Shown: in pieces, positions 17,410 to 25,888 of the stretch
How positions within the stretch are numbered: position 1 is the first letter of the stretch
Layout: each line of letters opens with the position of its first letter
Source of the DNA: Bacillota bacterium
GTDB taxonomy: Bacteria > Bacillota > Desulfotomaculia > Desulfotomaculales > Ammonificaceae
Assembly (NCBI GenBank): GCA_040755295.1
Contig: JBFMBK010000007.1
Span: forward strand, 99,932-152,092
Reading direction: 5' to 3'
DNA length: 52,161 bases
Made by a program: the position numbers and the translations under genes
The notes under the pieces: model-generated
The model's database searches: none
What the model was told of the DNA's origin: nothing
Seen by the model: the letters and a program-made list of their open reading frames with translations, nothing else

Positions 17410-18314
17410 TGCGGCAGAAACTCGCCCGCCGGGAGCAATTTTTATTGTTTGTTTTGGGAGTTCTGATCGTGACGTATCTTTACTGGCTCTACTTGCTGCA
17501 GCCGCAACTGACGGCCCGCAACAACGTGCTGTCGGAACTTGAGACGGCGAACGAGTTGTTGAAAAAAGGCCAAAACATCGCCGAATCGCTTCCCCGCGCA
17601 GAGCAGGCGCAGGAAGATGTGAAGAAGCAATTATCTAAAGTGATGCCAAAGTTCAGCAACGAGATGCAGGACGGGGCGGTACTCGTGGACATCGGACTGA
17701 CGGCCGTAAAACAGGGCGTGGATGTGACGCTTGTCCGCCCTGCCCGGGTTGTGGACAAGAAGTATTACCTCGAGCTTCCTTTTGAGTTCCAGGTGCGGGG
17801 CGACTACCCTCAGGTGATGCAGTTTATCAGTAAGATAGAAAATCTGGCCAATATTTCGGAAATCCGAAAACTTGACATTATGACGGAGGCCTTGGCTGAA
17901 GACGAAGGCGCGTCTCCTCTCGCAGCTTACGGTCGAGTGGTTGCCGATTTTATTCCGGTGATCTACGCGGCGCCTACACCACAGAACAAGATCCAGCTTG
18001 AAGCCTTGGCTAAGTGGGAACTTCACCGTCCTAACATGTTCGATGTGCAAACGACGGAAAGTCCATATCCCGGCATCGAACCGCCGCCTAAAGGCCCGTT
18101 CACGGGACCCGGAACAGGCTCGTTGATAGGTATAGGACAAGAGACGGGTATGGGAACGGGTTTTGAACCGGTACCCGAACAGGGTGTTGAGCCGGGTATG
18201 GACACGGGATTTCCGGGAACGGAGCCGGGGGCGGATGCGGGACTACAGGGAAATGAACCGGAACCGGATGCGGGACTGCCGGCAACGGAACCGGATACGA
18301 ATGCCGGGTTGTAA
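17409..18314 (+). CDS. pilO: Type IV pilus assembly protein PilO with a repetitive C-terminal tail
   Basis: About 301 residues. One N-terminal membrane helix (about 11-31), a coiled coil (about 40-80) and an alpha/beta domain to about residue 190 fit PilO, the partner of PilN. Unusually, from about residue 215 the protein continues as a low-complexity tail rich in Gly, Pro, Glu and Asp, built of near-repeats such as TEPGADAGL, NEPEPDAGL and TEPDTNAGL. No aromatic or membrane segment follows. ATG 17409 has AAGGGGG ten bases upstream; ATG 17400 is an alternative. The tail would face outside the cell membrane. Confidence 0.88.
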   Translation: MRQKLARREQFLLFVLGVLIVTYLYWLYLLQPQLTARNNVLSELETANELLKKGQNIAESLPRAEQAQEDVKKQLSKVMPKFSNEMQDGAVLVDIGLTAVKQGVDVTLVRPARVVDKKYYLELPFEFQVRGDYPQVMQFISKIENLANISEIRKLDIMTEALAEDEGASPLAAYGRVVADFIPVIYAAPTPQNKIQLEALAKWELHRPNMFDVQTTESPYPGIEPPPKGPFTGPGTGSLIGIGQETGMGTGFEPVPEQGVEPGMDTGFPGTEPGADAGLQGNEPEPDAGLPATEPDTNAGL

Positions 18315-18356
18315 AAACGACGGTATACACGATTGCTTTATATCGGGAAGGTACTG

Positions 18357-19820
18357 ATGAAGAAGCGACATAAAGCGGCAAAACGATCTGTTTGGACCCG
18401 TGGAGGCTGCGGACTGCCGTGTCTTCAAGACGGCGGGCGGAACTTTATAAGCCCGCGCGGTTCACTTCTCCGCAAAAGTGAAATTCTCCTGCGAAACGAC
18501 CGGGGACAGGCCGCGCTGCTAGCGATAACGCTGATACTGCTGCTCGTCATCCTTACTACCGCGAGCCTTACCGTTACCGGTTTTACCAAACGCGCTTCAT
18601 CGACTCAGCTGGAGAGGGCGCAGGCCTTCTACGCGGCCGAAGCCGGAATAAACCGCGCCCTGGCCGTTCTGCAAAGAGACCCGATGTGGTCGGGTTCAGC
18701 AAAGAGCGAGGATGACCAAGTCGATGGAGATGAGGTTGAGGGCGCCGTTGCGGACGGCGTTTATATTGAACAGGTAGAAGTGGAATGGGATTCGGTTTCG
18801 GCGACCGACGTTACGGTCACCATACGGAGCACCGGTCGGTACCGCGGCGCCAGAAAGACGCTGGCGGCCGGGGCGACTATCAGCTATGACCCTTTTATGT
18901 GCGGCGCGGGTGTGACAAACCGCGGCGGGGTGCATATTTACGGGGATTATGATTCGTTGACCATAGAGAACGATGACTGCACGATTGGGGATAACAACGA
19001 CCCTACAAACCTGATTTTTGCCGGAGGGTACCCCGGGACGAGTTCACTGAATATCGTTAAAAGCAACGGTGGAGCCAACAAGGTGGTCGTTTGCGGCAAC
19101 GTTTATACCCCTCAAGAGGTGTTCCTGGCTATCGATAACGGTACCGGCCATGAAGAATATGTTGTCAGGGGAGATGTGTTTGCGGAATCGATAATTAATG
19201 CTATCTACATTGAGGACGGTGGTTATCACCCTTGGGACTTAACCCTGCCGGAGCGTCCCGTACTGGAAACAGCGGATTATTTTCGAAAGATCGCTAAGAG
19301 TTACGGAAGTGCCAACTACATAGATATAGAAGAGCATACCTTTACCGACATGTCGGTTTTGAACGGCGTGTACTTCGTGCAGGGAACGGCGACGCTTTCT
19401 CCCTGCCCTAACTACGGAGTAAGAGCGACTATCGTGGCGGCGGGCGGTGTCGTTTTTCCCGATGATTGCGATTTTCAAGCTCGAAAAGGCGCGGTTCTCG
19501 GTATTATTTCCCTGAGCGATATCACGATCAACGGCGGTAACGGCAATCCCAGGGTAGATGCGGTTATGCTTTGTAGGGATACCCTGCGTTTTGCGGATGC
19601 GGCAAGGATAAACGGCTCTGTTACGACGTGGGGCATTGGTTACGGCGGTGACGCTGAAGCACACGGGCATCAAAGAGGCAAGGTTAGCGCTTACGCATTC
19701 AGCCCGGGGGGGAAGCCTGTGAAAATGATCTACGACGAAGCTCTTTTTAAGTGTTACCCGCCGGGGATGCCCTATACAGTCACAGTCGACTCCTTAGCGA
19801 ATCATAACTTGGCGTTTTGA
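18357..19820 (+). CDS. PilX-like pilus-associated protein with a long beta-rich domain
   Basis: About 487 residues. After a basic N-terminus, RGQAALLAITLILLLVIL (about residues 50-70) forms a hydrophobic segment and is followed by the PilX-type word QAFYAAEAGINRALA. The segment starts with QAALL and lacks the +5 glutamate of ordinary prepilins, as in PilX-N-type proteins. From about residue 180 a large Gly/Asn/Asp-rich region (GVTNRGGVHIYGDYDSLTIE, later GAVLGIISLSDITINGGNGN) looks like a beta-helix or polymer-like fold, probably exposed outside the cell. ATG 18357 follows GGGAAGG. It is the last gene of the pilus cluster before two terminators. Confidence 0.75.
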   Translation: MKKRHKAAKRSVWTRGGCGLPCLQDGGRNFISPRGSLLRKSEILLRNDRGQAALLAITLILLLVILTTASLTVTGFTKRASSTQLERAQAFYAAEAGINRALAVLQRDPMWSGSAKSEDDQVDGDEVEGAVADGVYIEQVEVEWDSVSATDVTVTIRSTGRYRGARKTLAAGATISYDPFMCGAGVTNRGGVHIYGDYDSLTIENDDCTIGDNNDPTNLIFAGGYPGTSSLNIVKSNGGANKVVVCGNVYTPQEVFLAIDNGTGHEEYVVRGDVFAESIINAIYIEDGGYHPWDLTLPERPVLETADYFRKIAKSYGSANYIDIEEHTFTDMSVLNGVYFVQGTATLSPCPNYGVRATIVAAGGVVFPDDCDFQARKGAVLGIISLSDITINGGNGNPRVDAVMLCRDTLRFADAARINGSVTTWGIGYGGDAEAHGHQRGKVSAYAFSPGGKPVKMIYDEALFKCYPPGMPYTVTVDSLANHNLAF

Positions 19821-19888
19821 AACAAAGATGCGGTTTTAAAAAAAAAGTGGACTTAAACCCTTCATAATAAGAATAAGCAGCGCGGCGG

Positions 19889-19915
19889 GCCGGTGGAAAA
19901 ACCGGCTTTTTATTT
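19889..19915 (+). terminator. Rho-independent terminator after the pilus cluster
   Basis: GCCGGT (19889-19894), loop GGAAAA, ACCGGC (19901-19906), then TTTTTATTTTT. It ends transcription of the pilus genes. Confidence 0.88.
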
Positions 19916-19993
19916 TTGTATGGATTCCGACCCCATTTAAAGTAATAGTCCTTTCTTGGCGTCTTGGCGGTTAGAAAACAGCGGTTTTTGCAA

Positions 19994-20018
19994 GGCGGGT
20001 TTTACCCGCCTTTTCTTT
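19994..20018 (+). terminator. Second rho-independent terminator
   Basis: GGCGGGT (19994-20000), loop TTT, ACCCGCC (20004-20010), then TTTTCTTT. It is a backup 80 bases after the first. Confidence 0.75.
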
Positions 20019-20200
20019 CGGTCGGCGGTGGAATTCAAATGCGGTGAAGGAAATCAGGGAAAGATATAGTAATAAAGATAGTTATGCTATGTTTGAATAT
20101 CAGCCTTTAAGGGCAAAGGATAAATTAAAGAAAGAAGCGGGCAGAAGTCGATTTCAAAAACTGGAATAAGGCGCGTAAGGCTGTTTCTGCAATTAGGAAG

Positions 20201-20362
20201 ATGGCGACCGGACGAGTTTTTGTTACTCGTGAGCCATCCGGATGGTCCGGGGCAGATGTAAAAAGATCCGGCAGGGCGGTTGTGCCTGCTGAAACGGGGA
20301 TAGGTAGCGGACGCCGGGGCAAGAGGTCGAACGGAGAGGCCGGGATCGCGGGCTCACGATAA
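20201..20362 (+). CDS. Possible short reading frame, 53 codons, unknown
   Basis: ATG 20201 to TAA 20360-20362 gives a basic, Gly/Ser/Arg-rich peptide beginning MATGRVFVTREPSGWSG. The frame extends open upstream of the ATG to about 20136 but without a start codon. No ribosome site is placed correctly. The wording REPSGW...RAVVPAETG is faintly like the short leader segments found before group II intron reverse transcriptases, but no reverse transcriptase follows. It may be a decayed remnant or chance. Confidence 0.2.
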   Translation: MATGRVFVTREPSGWSGADVKRSGRAVVPAETGIGSGRRGKRSNGEAGIAGSR

Positions 20363-20452
20363 GAATGCGGAACGCGCTATAACCTTACGGGTCGGTGCTA
20401 TTGACCAGACGGGGACCGGCGGATTGTTACTGGAATTTGGAGGTGTGGCGTT

Positions 20453-21826
20453 TTGCTTGACAGGAGTTTATTGAAGGAGACCCTCGACGCGGCTCTGGTA
20501 CGCGGGGGGGATTTTGCCGACCTTTTTGTTGAGGAGCGACAGAGCACGCTCATAGCCCTCGAAGCCGGGCAGGTGGAACGGGTGCAGTCCGGCCTTGACA
20601 GGGGCGCCGGGGTTCGGGTTTTGTCCGGAGAAAGTACGGCGTACGCATACACTAACGATCTGAGCCGGGAGGGGCTGCTGAGCGCGGCGGACACGGCGGC
20701 GCACGCGTTCAGTCAGGGGAACTCCGGGGCGGTCCGCGACCTGCGCAGGGAAACGGCGGCGCCTGAGCCGGACATCGATACGGTGCCGCTCGAGAGAAAG
20801 GTCGAGGCCGTAACCGCGGCGGACAAGGCGGCGCGGGCGGCCGACAGCGCGGTGAAACAGGTGATTGTGAGCTACGGGGACGTCCTGCAGCGGGTAACGG
20901 TGGCAAACAGCGAAGGTGTTTTTGTCGAGGACGACCGTACGCGCATACGCTTTACGGTGAACGCCGTGGCTGCGGAAGGCGCGGTTATCCAGACCGGCTT
21001 TGAGTCCCTCGGTACCACTGACGACTTCGGAACCGCTTTCGGGGAGCGTCCGCCGGAGGAATTGGCTCGGGCGGCGGCGCAGCGGGCGGCGGCTCTCGTT
21101 CACGCCCGGCCGGCGCCGTCGGGAAGGATGACGGTCGTCCTTTCCGGGGAGGCAGGCGGAACGATGGTTCATGAAGCTTGCGGGCACGGGCTCGAGGCGG
21201 ACCTGGTTCAGAAGGGGCTTTCCGTTTACGGGGGGAAGAGCGGCGCAGTGGCGGCGGAACATGTGACCGTGATCGACGACGCCACCCTGTCCGGGAAATA
21301 CGGTTCGTACCGGTTTGACGATGAGGGGACCGCCGCCAGGCCGGTGGTTTTGATAGACAAGGGAGAGCTGAGGGATTTCCTTTACGACCGTAAGACGGCC
21401 TCGAAGGAAAGCAGGGAATCCAACGGGCACGGCCGCCGCGAATCATACCAGCACAAGCCTATTCCGCGAATGGGAAACACCTATATCGCGCCGGGAAAGG
21501 CGCCCGCCGAAGAGATCATCCGCGGGGTAAAAAACGGTTTCCTGGTGAAAAAGATGGGTGGGGGCCAGGTCAACACCACGAACGGGGACTTCGTGTTCGA
21601 GGTGGCGGAAGGTTATCTTATTAAGGACGGGGACGTGAGCGAGCTGGTCAGGGGCGCCACCCTGACGGGAAATGGTCCCGAGGTGCTGAAAAAGGTGGCG
21701 CTTGTCGGCCGTGACCTCGGTTTTACCGTGGGGACCTGCGGCAAAGACGGGCAGGGAGTGCCGGTAAGCGACGCGCAGCCGACACTGCTGATTCCGGAAC
21801 TGACCATCGGCGGCACGGGGAGTTAG
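20453..21826 (+). CDS. tldD: TldD metalloprotease subunit
   Basis: A 457-residue TldD. The TldD/TldE heterodimer is a zinc protease that trims peptides, including modified peptides of the microcin B17 type. The catalytic motif is HEACGH (about residues 241-246) within GTMVHEACGHGLEADLVQKG; the third ligand region GTCGKDGQG lies near the C-terminus. Start is TTG 20453, supported by TTTGGAGG upstream. Its partner follows after a 356-base repeat-filled gap, so the pair may be one transcript despite the distance. Confidence 0.93.
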   Translation: MLDRSLLKETLDAALVRGGDFADLFVEERQSTLIALEAGQVERVQSGLDRGAGVRVLSGESTAYAYTNDLSREGLLSAADTAAHAFSQGNSGAVRDLRRETAAPEPDIDTVPLERKVEAVTAADKAARAADSAVKQVIVSYGDVLQRVTVANSEGVFVEDDRTRIRFTVNAVAAEGAVIQTGFESLGTTDDFGTAFGERPPEELARAAAQRAAALVHARPAPSGRMTVVLSGEAGGTMVHEACGHGLEADLVQKGLSVYGGKSGAVAAEHVTVIDDATLSGKYGSYRFDDEGTAARPVVLIDKGELRDFLYDRKTASKESRESNGHGRRESYQHKPIPRMGNTYIAPGKAPAEEIIRGVKNGFLVKKMGGGQVNTTNGDFVFEVAEGYLIKDGDVSELVRGATLTGNGPEVLKKVALVGRDLGFTVGTCGKDGQGVPVSDAQPTLLIPELTIGGTGS

Positions 21827-21827
21827 T

Positions 21828-21890
21828 CGCAAGTTGCGAGTTGCGAGTTAAACAGTCCTCAGTCCTCAGTCGAAAGTCCTTAGTCCGGGG
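21828..21890. repeat. Word array: CGAGTTG then CAGTCCT/AAGTCCT units
   Basis: Directly after tldD, units of AAGTTGC/GAGTTGC give way to CAGTCCT, CAGTCGA and AAGTCCT units with 7-base steps. The first family matches 7511-7608; the second matches the arms of the inverted repeat at 29290-29348. Confidence 0.75.
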
Positions 21891-21976
21891 ACAAGAAGAT
21901 GAAGGGCGAAGGGACCGTAGTCGCGAGGTCGAAAGTCCTAAGTCCGGGATTGGGCTAAGTTTGGATGCAAATTATT

Positions 21977-22132
21977 TCACCACAGAGGCACAGAGTTCGC
22001 AGAGAATTGAAAAATAATACGTATTTATTTTGGGTCGGAATCTAGTAGCCAGAAGTCAGAATATATGGGAATACCTTACAAGAATATTTCTGTCTTCTCC
22101 CCTCCGTGTGCTCTGTGTTTCTGCGGTTATTC
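21977..22132. repeat. CACAGAG inverted-repeat cassette 1
   Basis: The left arm TTCACCACAGAGGCACAGAG (from 21977) and the right arm CTCCGTGTGCTCTGTGTTTC (around 22106-22127) are complementary in an imperfect way, separated by about 100 bases. The interior includes a CAGTAGCCAGAAGTCAGAA word. Other members lie at 23538-23733 and 28119-28212. Confidence 0.75.
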
Positions 22133-22182
22133 CATATTAAATTTTGAACCTTGAACGTTGAACATATATCGGAGGCGGAAAC

Positions 22183-23526
22183 ATGGTGGATAAACTCGTC
22201 GAGGTGGCGGAGGCCGCCGTAGCGCTGGGAAAGCGGCAAGGCGCCGACGCGGTCGAGGCTTACGTGAGCACGGGGCGCGAACTCAGCATTGAGGTGCGTC
22301 ACGGTGTGGTGGAGACATTAAAGCAGGCCGAGGAAAAGGGCATCGGGGTGAGGGTCTTAAAAGGGCGCCGGGTCGGTTTTGCCTTCGGGACGGAACTCTT
22401 GAAGCAAGGGGTTAGGGACACCGTAGAGCGGGCGCTGGCGGCGGCGGCGTACACGAGTGACGATCCCTTTCTCCATATCCCTTCACTGGAAGGCCGTTAC
22501 CCTTCCATGGAGCTGTACGATGCCGACATCGACTCGACGCCGGTGGAGAGCAAAATCAGCCTGGCAAAACGGATGGAAGAAGCGGCGTTCGGCGCCGATG
22601 CCAGAGTTAAGGTGACTGAAAGCTCGACGTACCAGGAAGGTACCGGCAACGTCGCCATCGTCAATTCGAAGGGGATCGCCGCGGAGTATCACAGCGCCGC
22701 GTGCGGGCTGTACATCAGTCTGGCGGCGGAACAGGACGGGCAAAGCGAAACCGGTTACGCGCTCTGGTTCGGCCGGCGGTACAGGGAACTAACACCGGAG
22801 GTTTTGGGACGCGAGGCGGCGGAGCGGGCGGTCAAACTCCTCGGCGCGCAGACAACCGGAAGTTGTACCGTGCCCGTGATTTTTGACCCGTACGTGGCCG
22901 TCGACATCATCGGTTTGTTGGGTCCGGCCCTTACCGCGGAAGCGGTACAGCGCGGCCGTTCCCTTTTTGCCGGGAAAACCGGGGAACAGGTGGCCGCGGG
23001 AGCAATAACCCTGGTTGACGACGGGACCTACCCGGACGGCACCGGTTCGGCGCCGTTTGACGGGGAAGGTTTACCGACGGGTAAGACGGTCCTGGTAAAG
23101 GACGGCGTTCTGCAGGGGTATCTTTATAATACATATACCGCAAGAAAGGAAGACCGGGCTTCCACGGGAAACGCGGTGCGGCATTCATTTAAGAGCATGC
23201 CCGGGGTGGGGACCACCAACTTTTACCTTGAGCCGGGCGGGCGCCCGGCGGAAGAGCTGATCCGGGAGGTCCGGGAGGGGCTTTACGTGTTGGAAGTGAT
23301 GGGGATGCATACCGCAAACCCGATATCCGGAGACTTTTCCGTGGGAGCGGTGGGCATCTGGATTGAAAACGGCGTGCTCACACGACCGGTGCGGGGCGTG
23401 GCGATCGCCGGAAACGTGATTGAACTTTTGAAACAGGTGGACGCCGTCGCCGACGACCTGCGGTTTTTCGGCGGGCGGGGCGCTGCCACCTTCCGGGTTG
23501 CCGCCCTCAGCGTAAGCGGACGGTGA
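22183..23526 (+). CDS. pmbA: TldE/PmbA protease subunit
   Basis: A 447-residue TldD/PmbA family member without the HExxxH motif, as expected for TldE/PmbA, the non-catalytic partner of TldD. Family features include an N-terminal domain ending near LAKRMEEAA, the NSKGIAAEYHSAACGLYISL strand region, and the C-terminal METANPISGDFS-like segment seen here as MHTANPISGDFSVGAVG. ATG 22183 follows ATCGGAGGCGG. It probably acts with tldD, processing a peptide product that the window does not identify. Confidence 0.92.
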   Translation: MVDKLVEVAEAAVALGKRQGADAVEAYVSTGRELSIEVRHGVVETLKQAEEKGIGVRVLKGRRVGFAFGTELLKQGVRDTVERALAAAAYTSDDPFLHIPSLEGRYPSMELYDADIDSTPVESKISLAKRMEEAAFGADARVKVTESSTYQEGTGNVAIVNSKGIAAEYHSAACGLYISLAAEQDGQSETGYALWFGRRYRELTPEVLGREAAERAVKLLGAQTTGSCTVPVIFDPYVAVDIIGLLGPALTAEAVQRGRSLFAGKTGEQVAAGAITLVDDGTYPDGTGSAPFDGEGLPTGKTVLVKDGVLQGYLYNTYTARKEDRASTGNAVRHSFKSMPGVGTTNFYLEPGGRPAEELIREVREGLYVLEVMGMHTANPISGDFSVGAVGIWIENGVLTRPVRGVAIAGNVIELLKQVDAVADDLRFFGGRGAATFRVAALSVSGR

Positions 23527-23537
23527 AGTTCGCAAAG

Positions 23538-23733
23538 AATATCCACCACGGAGGCACAGAGAACACAGAGAAGGAACAATTTTTTAGAGTTAGGAGTAAG
23601 TGCGTTTTAGGAGGATTCACCGCGGAGGCACAGAGGCGCAGAGAACAAGTAGAGGGAAAAAGATATAGGATTCTTAACTTCTGTTTGGTTTTCATGTTAG
23701 TATCCTTTGTGAACTCCGTGTCTCTGTGGTAAA
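23538..23733. repeat. CACAGAG inverted-repeat cassette 2
   Basis: It opens with CCACCACGGAGGCACAGAGA at about 23541 and closes with GTGAACTCCGTGTCTCTGTG at 23709-23728. A second internal copy, CACCGCGGAGGCACAGAGGC, starts near 23619. The rest of the gap up to 23953 carries a CGCC-AAGGCGG-ACCACGA word (23841-23870) and a 7-periodic CATTCCG/CATTCAT array (23904-23940); no gene is seen there. Confidence 0.75.
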
Positions 23734-23953
23734 AATATTTGGTTCCGGCTTAGGTTAAATTTTCTTGATTCGTGGCGTTCTTGTCCAGCACTCAGAAACT
23801 TTGTGCTGTATTTGGCGGATCCATTTTCGGAGAAGTCGGCTATGTCGCCGAAGGCGGGACCACGAAGGAAGATAATCAGGGTGTTAAGTGTTTGTGTTCC
23901 TTATTCCTTATTCATCATTCCGCATTCATCATTATCTTTAACGGAGGGATAGC
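23734..23953 (+). other. Repeat-rich gap before aroQ
   Basis: Contains a TTCGTGGCGTTCTTG word near 23768, the 23841-23870 segment resembling 7678-7706, and ATTCATCATTCCGCATTC-type heptamers directly upstream of the GGAGGG ribosome site of aroQ. Confidence 0.5.
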
Positions 23954-24397
23954 GTGAAGATACTCGTTTTGCACGGTCCGAACCTTAACCTTTTGGGAAA
24001 AAGAGAACCGGACGTATACGGCGCGACAACCCTGGCGGAGATCGACGCCGCGCTTCAAACCCTCGGGACGGAACTAGGCGTGGAAGTGGAGTGTTTTCAA
24101 TCGAATCACGAGGGAGAGCTAATTGACCGGTTGCAAAGTACCGGCGCGAATGCGGCGGTCTTAAATCCCGGCGCTTTCACGCACTACAGTTTTGCGCTCC
24201 GTGACGCCGTGGCGGCTATAGGATTACCCGTCATCGAGGTGCACCTTTCAAATATACACAATCGGGAAAAATTCCGTAGCCGCTCGGTGATAGCTCCCGC
24301 GGCCGCGGGTCAGATAAGCGGCTTAGGCAAGGATAGTTATCTCCTGGGCTTGCGGGCGGCCGTAAGCCTCGCGCTGCAGGGGCGGGACCGGCGTTGA
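23954..24397 (+). CDS. aroQ: 3-dehydroquinate dehydratase, type II
   Basis: A 147-residue type II dehydroquinase, which converts 3-dehydroquinate to 3-dehydroshikimate as a dodecamer. The family opening is [17 protein letters not shown] (residues 7-23, catalytic Tyr22 and active-site loop Arg17). The substrate contacts NPGAFTHYS and [14 protein letters not shown] follow. GTG 23954 is behind ACGGAGGG. It supplies the shikimate step missing from the aro genes at the left of the window. It overlaps the next gene by 4 bases; the order aroQ - peptidase - efp matches yqhS-yqhT-efp in Bacillus subtilis. Confidence 0.95.
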   Translation: MKILVLHGPNLNLLGKREPDVYGATTLAEIDAALQTLGTELGVEVECFQSNHEGELIDRLQSTGANAAVLNPGAFTHYSFALRDAVAAIGLPVIEVHLSNIHNREKFRSRSVIAPAAAGQISGLGKDSYLLGLRAAVSLALQGRDRR

Positions 24398-25467
24398 AAA
24401 AAAGGTTGGAGCGGCTGCGCGCGTTGTTTCCGGCAGCCGGAATTGAAGGATTTCTGGTAACGAGCGCGGAAAACAGATATTTCCTGACCGGTTTCACCGG
24501 ATCGGCGGGGGTGCTGCTTGTTGACGGCGGCACGCCTGTATTGATGGTCGACGGGCGCTATGTGGAACAGGCGCGTGGCCAGTGTCCCCACTGCGAAGTT
24601 GTCGAAAGTAAACGCATCTGGCCTGATGGGATCGCGTCTCTGGCGGGAGAAAGAAGACTTAAGTTTCTCGGGGCGGAAGGTGACCATGTTTCGCGCGAGT
24701 CCTGGAGCAAATTAGAGACGGCGCTCCCCGGGGCAAAACTTTTTTCCACCCCGGGGCTGGTGGAGAAACTCCGTCTTACCAAAGAGTCGGCGGAGATCAA
24801 CCGCATTAGAAAAGCGGTGCGACTGGTGGATGATGTGTTCGCCGCCTGCCTTCCGGCGTTGCAGCCCGGGGTCAGTGAACGTGATTGGGCGCTCGGTTTG
24901 GAGTTTGACCTTCGCCGGGACGGAGCGGAAAGGGCGGCTTTCGATTTTATCGTTGCCTCGGGCGTCCGGTCGGCTCTCCCGCACGGGGCGGCCTCGGGAA
25001 AGCTCCTGGAAACGGGGGATCTGGTGGTTATCGATTGCGGCGCGGTGGTGGAACACTATTGTTCGGATTTTACACGCACGGTGGTTTTAAAGGAGGCGGC
25101 ACCCTGGCAGGAGAAAGTGTATCAAGCAGTCCTCGCCGCGCAGGAGGCGGCGATCGCCGCGATCAGGCCGGGGGCGGCTGCGGGTGATGTCGACCGGGCG
25201 GCAAGGTCCGTGCTTTCGGATTATGGCTACGCCGAAGCCTTCAGCCACAGCACCGGCCACGGTCTGGGCATTGCGGTTCATGAGGAGCCGCGCCTCGCCG
25301 AAGGGGTGGAAACCCTTTTAGAGCCGGGCATGGTCGTAACCGTGGAGCCGGGCGTCTACCTGCCGGGGAAAGGCGGTGTCCGCATCGAAGACGTTGTAGT
25401 GGTTACCCGCGAGGGCGCCGAGGTTCTGACCGCCACGGCGAAGGGGACATTGGCGGTGGTTGGATGA
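24394..25467 (+). CDS. Xaa-Pro aminopeptidase (M24B)
   Basis: A 357-residue M24B metallopeptidase (YqhT/PepQ-like) that releases N-terminal residues before proline. The N-terminal creatinase-like domain begins [18 protein letters not shown] and contains [14 protein letters not shown]. The C-terminal pita-bread domain has the metal ligands in [19 protein letters not shown] (two aspartates), [16 protein letters not shown] (His), [11 protein letters not shown] (Glu) and VRIEDVVVV (Glu). TTG 24394 overlaps the aroQ stop. It precedes efp, whose own product handles proline-rich translation. Confidence 0.93.
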   Translation: MKKRLERLRALFPAAGIEGFLVTSAENRYFLTGFTGSAGVLLVDGGTPVLMVDGRYVEQARGQCPHCEVVESKRIWPDGIASLAGERRLKFLGAEGDHVSRESWSKLETALPGAKLFSTPGLVEKLRLTKESAEINRIRKAVRLVDDVFAACLPALQPGVSERDWALGLEFDLRRDGAERAAFDFIVASGVRSALPHGAASGKLLETGDLVVIDCGAVVEHYCSDFTRTVVLKEAAPWQEKVYQAVLAAQEAAIAAIRPGAAAGDVDRAARSVLSDYGYAEAFSHSTGHGLGIAVHEEPRLAEGVETLLEPGMVVTVEPGVYLPGKGGVRIEDVVVVTREGAEVLTATAKGTLAVVG

Positions 25468-25888
25468 TCGGTTACGGGATACGAGTTGCCGTAGTCAGTA
25501 GACAGTAGATGGAAGTCTGGAAGGATAAAGTTCTGAGTCGAAAGAAGAAAGTTCTTTATTTTACAACGCCAGATTAAAAAATTCGCCTTTAAGGCGAATA
25601 ACTTTAGCAACCGTTTTCCTTATACCTTCCGTTTAAGAACTGGGGTATTCTTCAAAAGGTTATCCATTCAAATACCCCACGCTTAAGAGCGGGGTGCTTG
25701 CCGCCGAAGCTTGCTTTGGACGACTTCCGGTTGTAACGTAACCCACAAGCTTTAACTGGTAATCATGAGTCCGAGTTCTGTTTTAAACCTAGAACCTCGA
25801 AGGCTGGACCTTGAAACGCCCTCAAAGGTCTGGTACTTGAGTCTAACTTAGAACTTTGAACTTTGAACCTGCCTAAGGAGGGGAGAAT
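25468..25888 (+). other. 421-base gap with hairpins and word repeats before efp
   Basis: No gene is seen. A perfect palindromic hairpin ATTCGCCTT-T-AAGGCGAAT lies at 25581-25599. TGGGGTATT (25641-25649) pairs with AATACCCCA (25671-25679), while CCC-A-CGCT (25676-25683) can instead pair with AGCGGGG (25688-25694). GAACTTTGAACC-type words fill 25850-25871, up to the efp ribosome site. Confidence 0.55.
25581..25599. repeat. Perfect 9-bp palindromic hairpin
   Basis: Arms ATTCGCCTT and AAGGCGAAT flank a single T. There is no downstream T run on the plus strand, but on the minus strand it is followed by TTTTTTAATC-like sequence, so it might terminate minus-strand reads. Confidence 0.6.

Larger units (their letters stand above)
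19821..20452 (+). other. 632-base gap: two terminators, word repeat, short reading frame
   Basis: The gap holds terminators at 19889-19915 and 19994-20018 with a TTGGCG word array (19955-19976) between them, then about 400 bases with no recognised gene. In that part, hairpins form at 20213-20229 (CGAG/CTCG), 20234-20245 (CCATCCGGATGG palindrome) and 20271-20289 (GCAGG/CCTGC), overlapping a 53-codon frame at 20201-20362. A GGAGG site for tldD lies at 20439-20443. Confidence 0.55.

Noticed and set aside
20270-20330. Cyclic-di-GMP riboswitch, suggested by GGTAGCGG
   Set aside because: The GCAAAC and GACGCAAAGCC-type core words and the pairing frame are missing.
23523-23732. 69-codon plus-strand frame between pmbA and aroQ
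   Set aside because: It is composed of CACAGAG repeat words and has no ribosome site.
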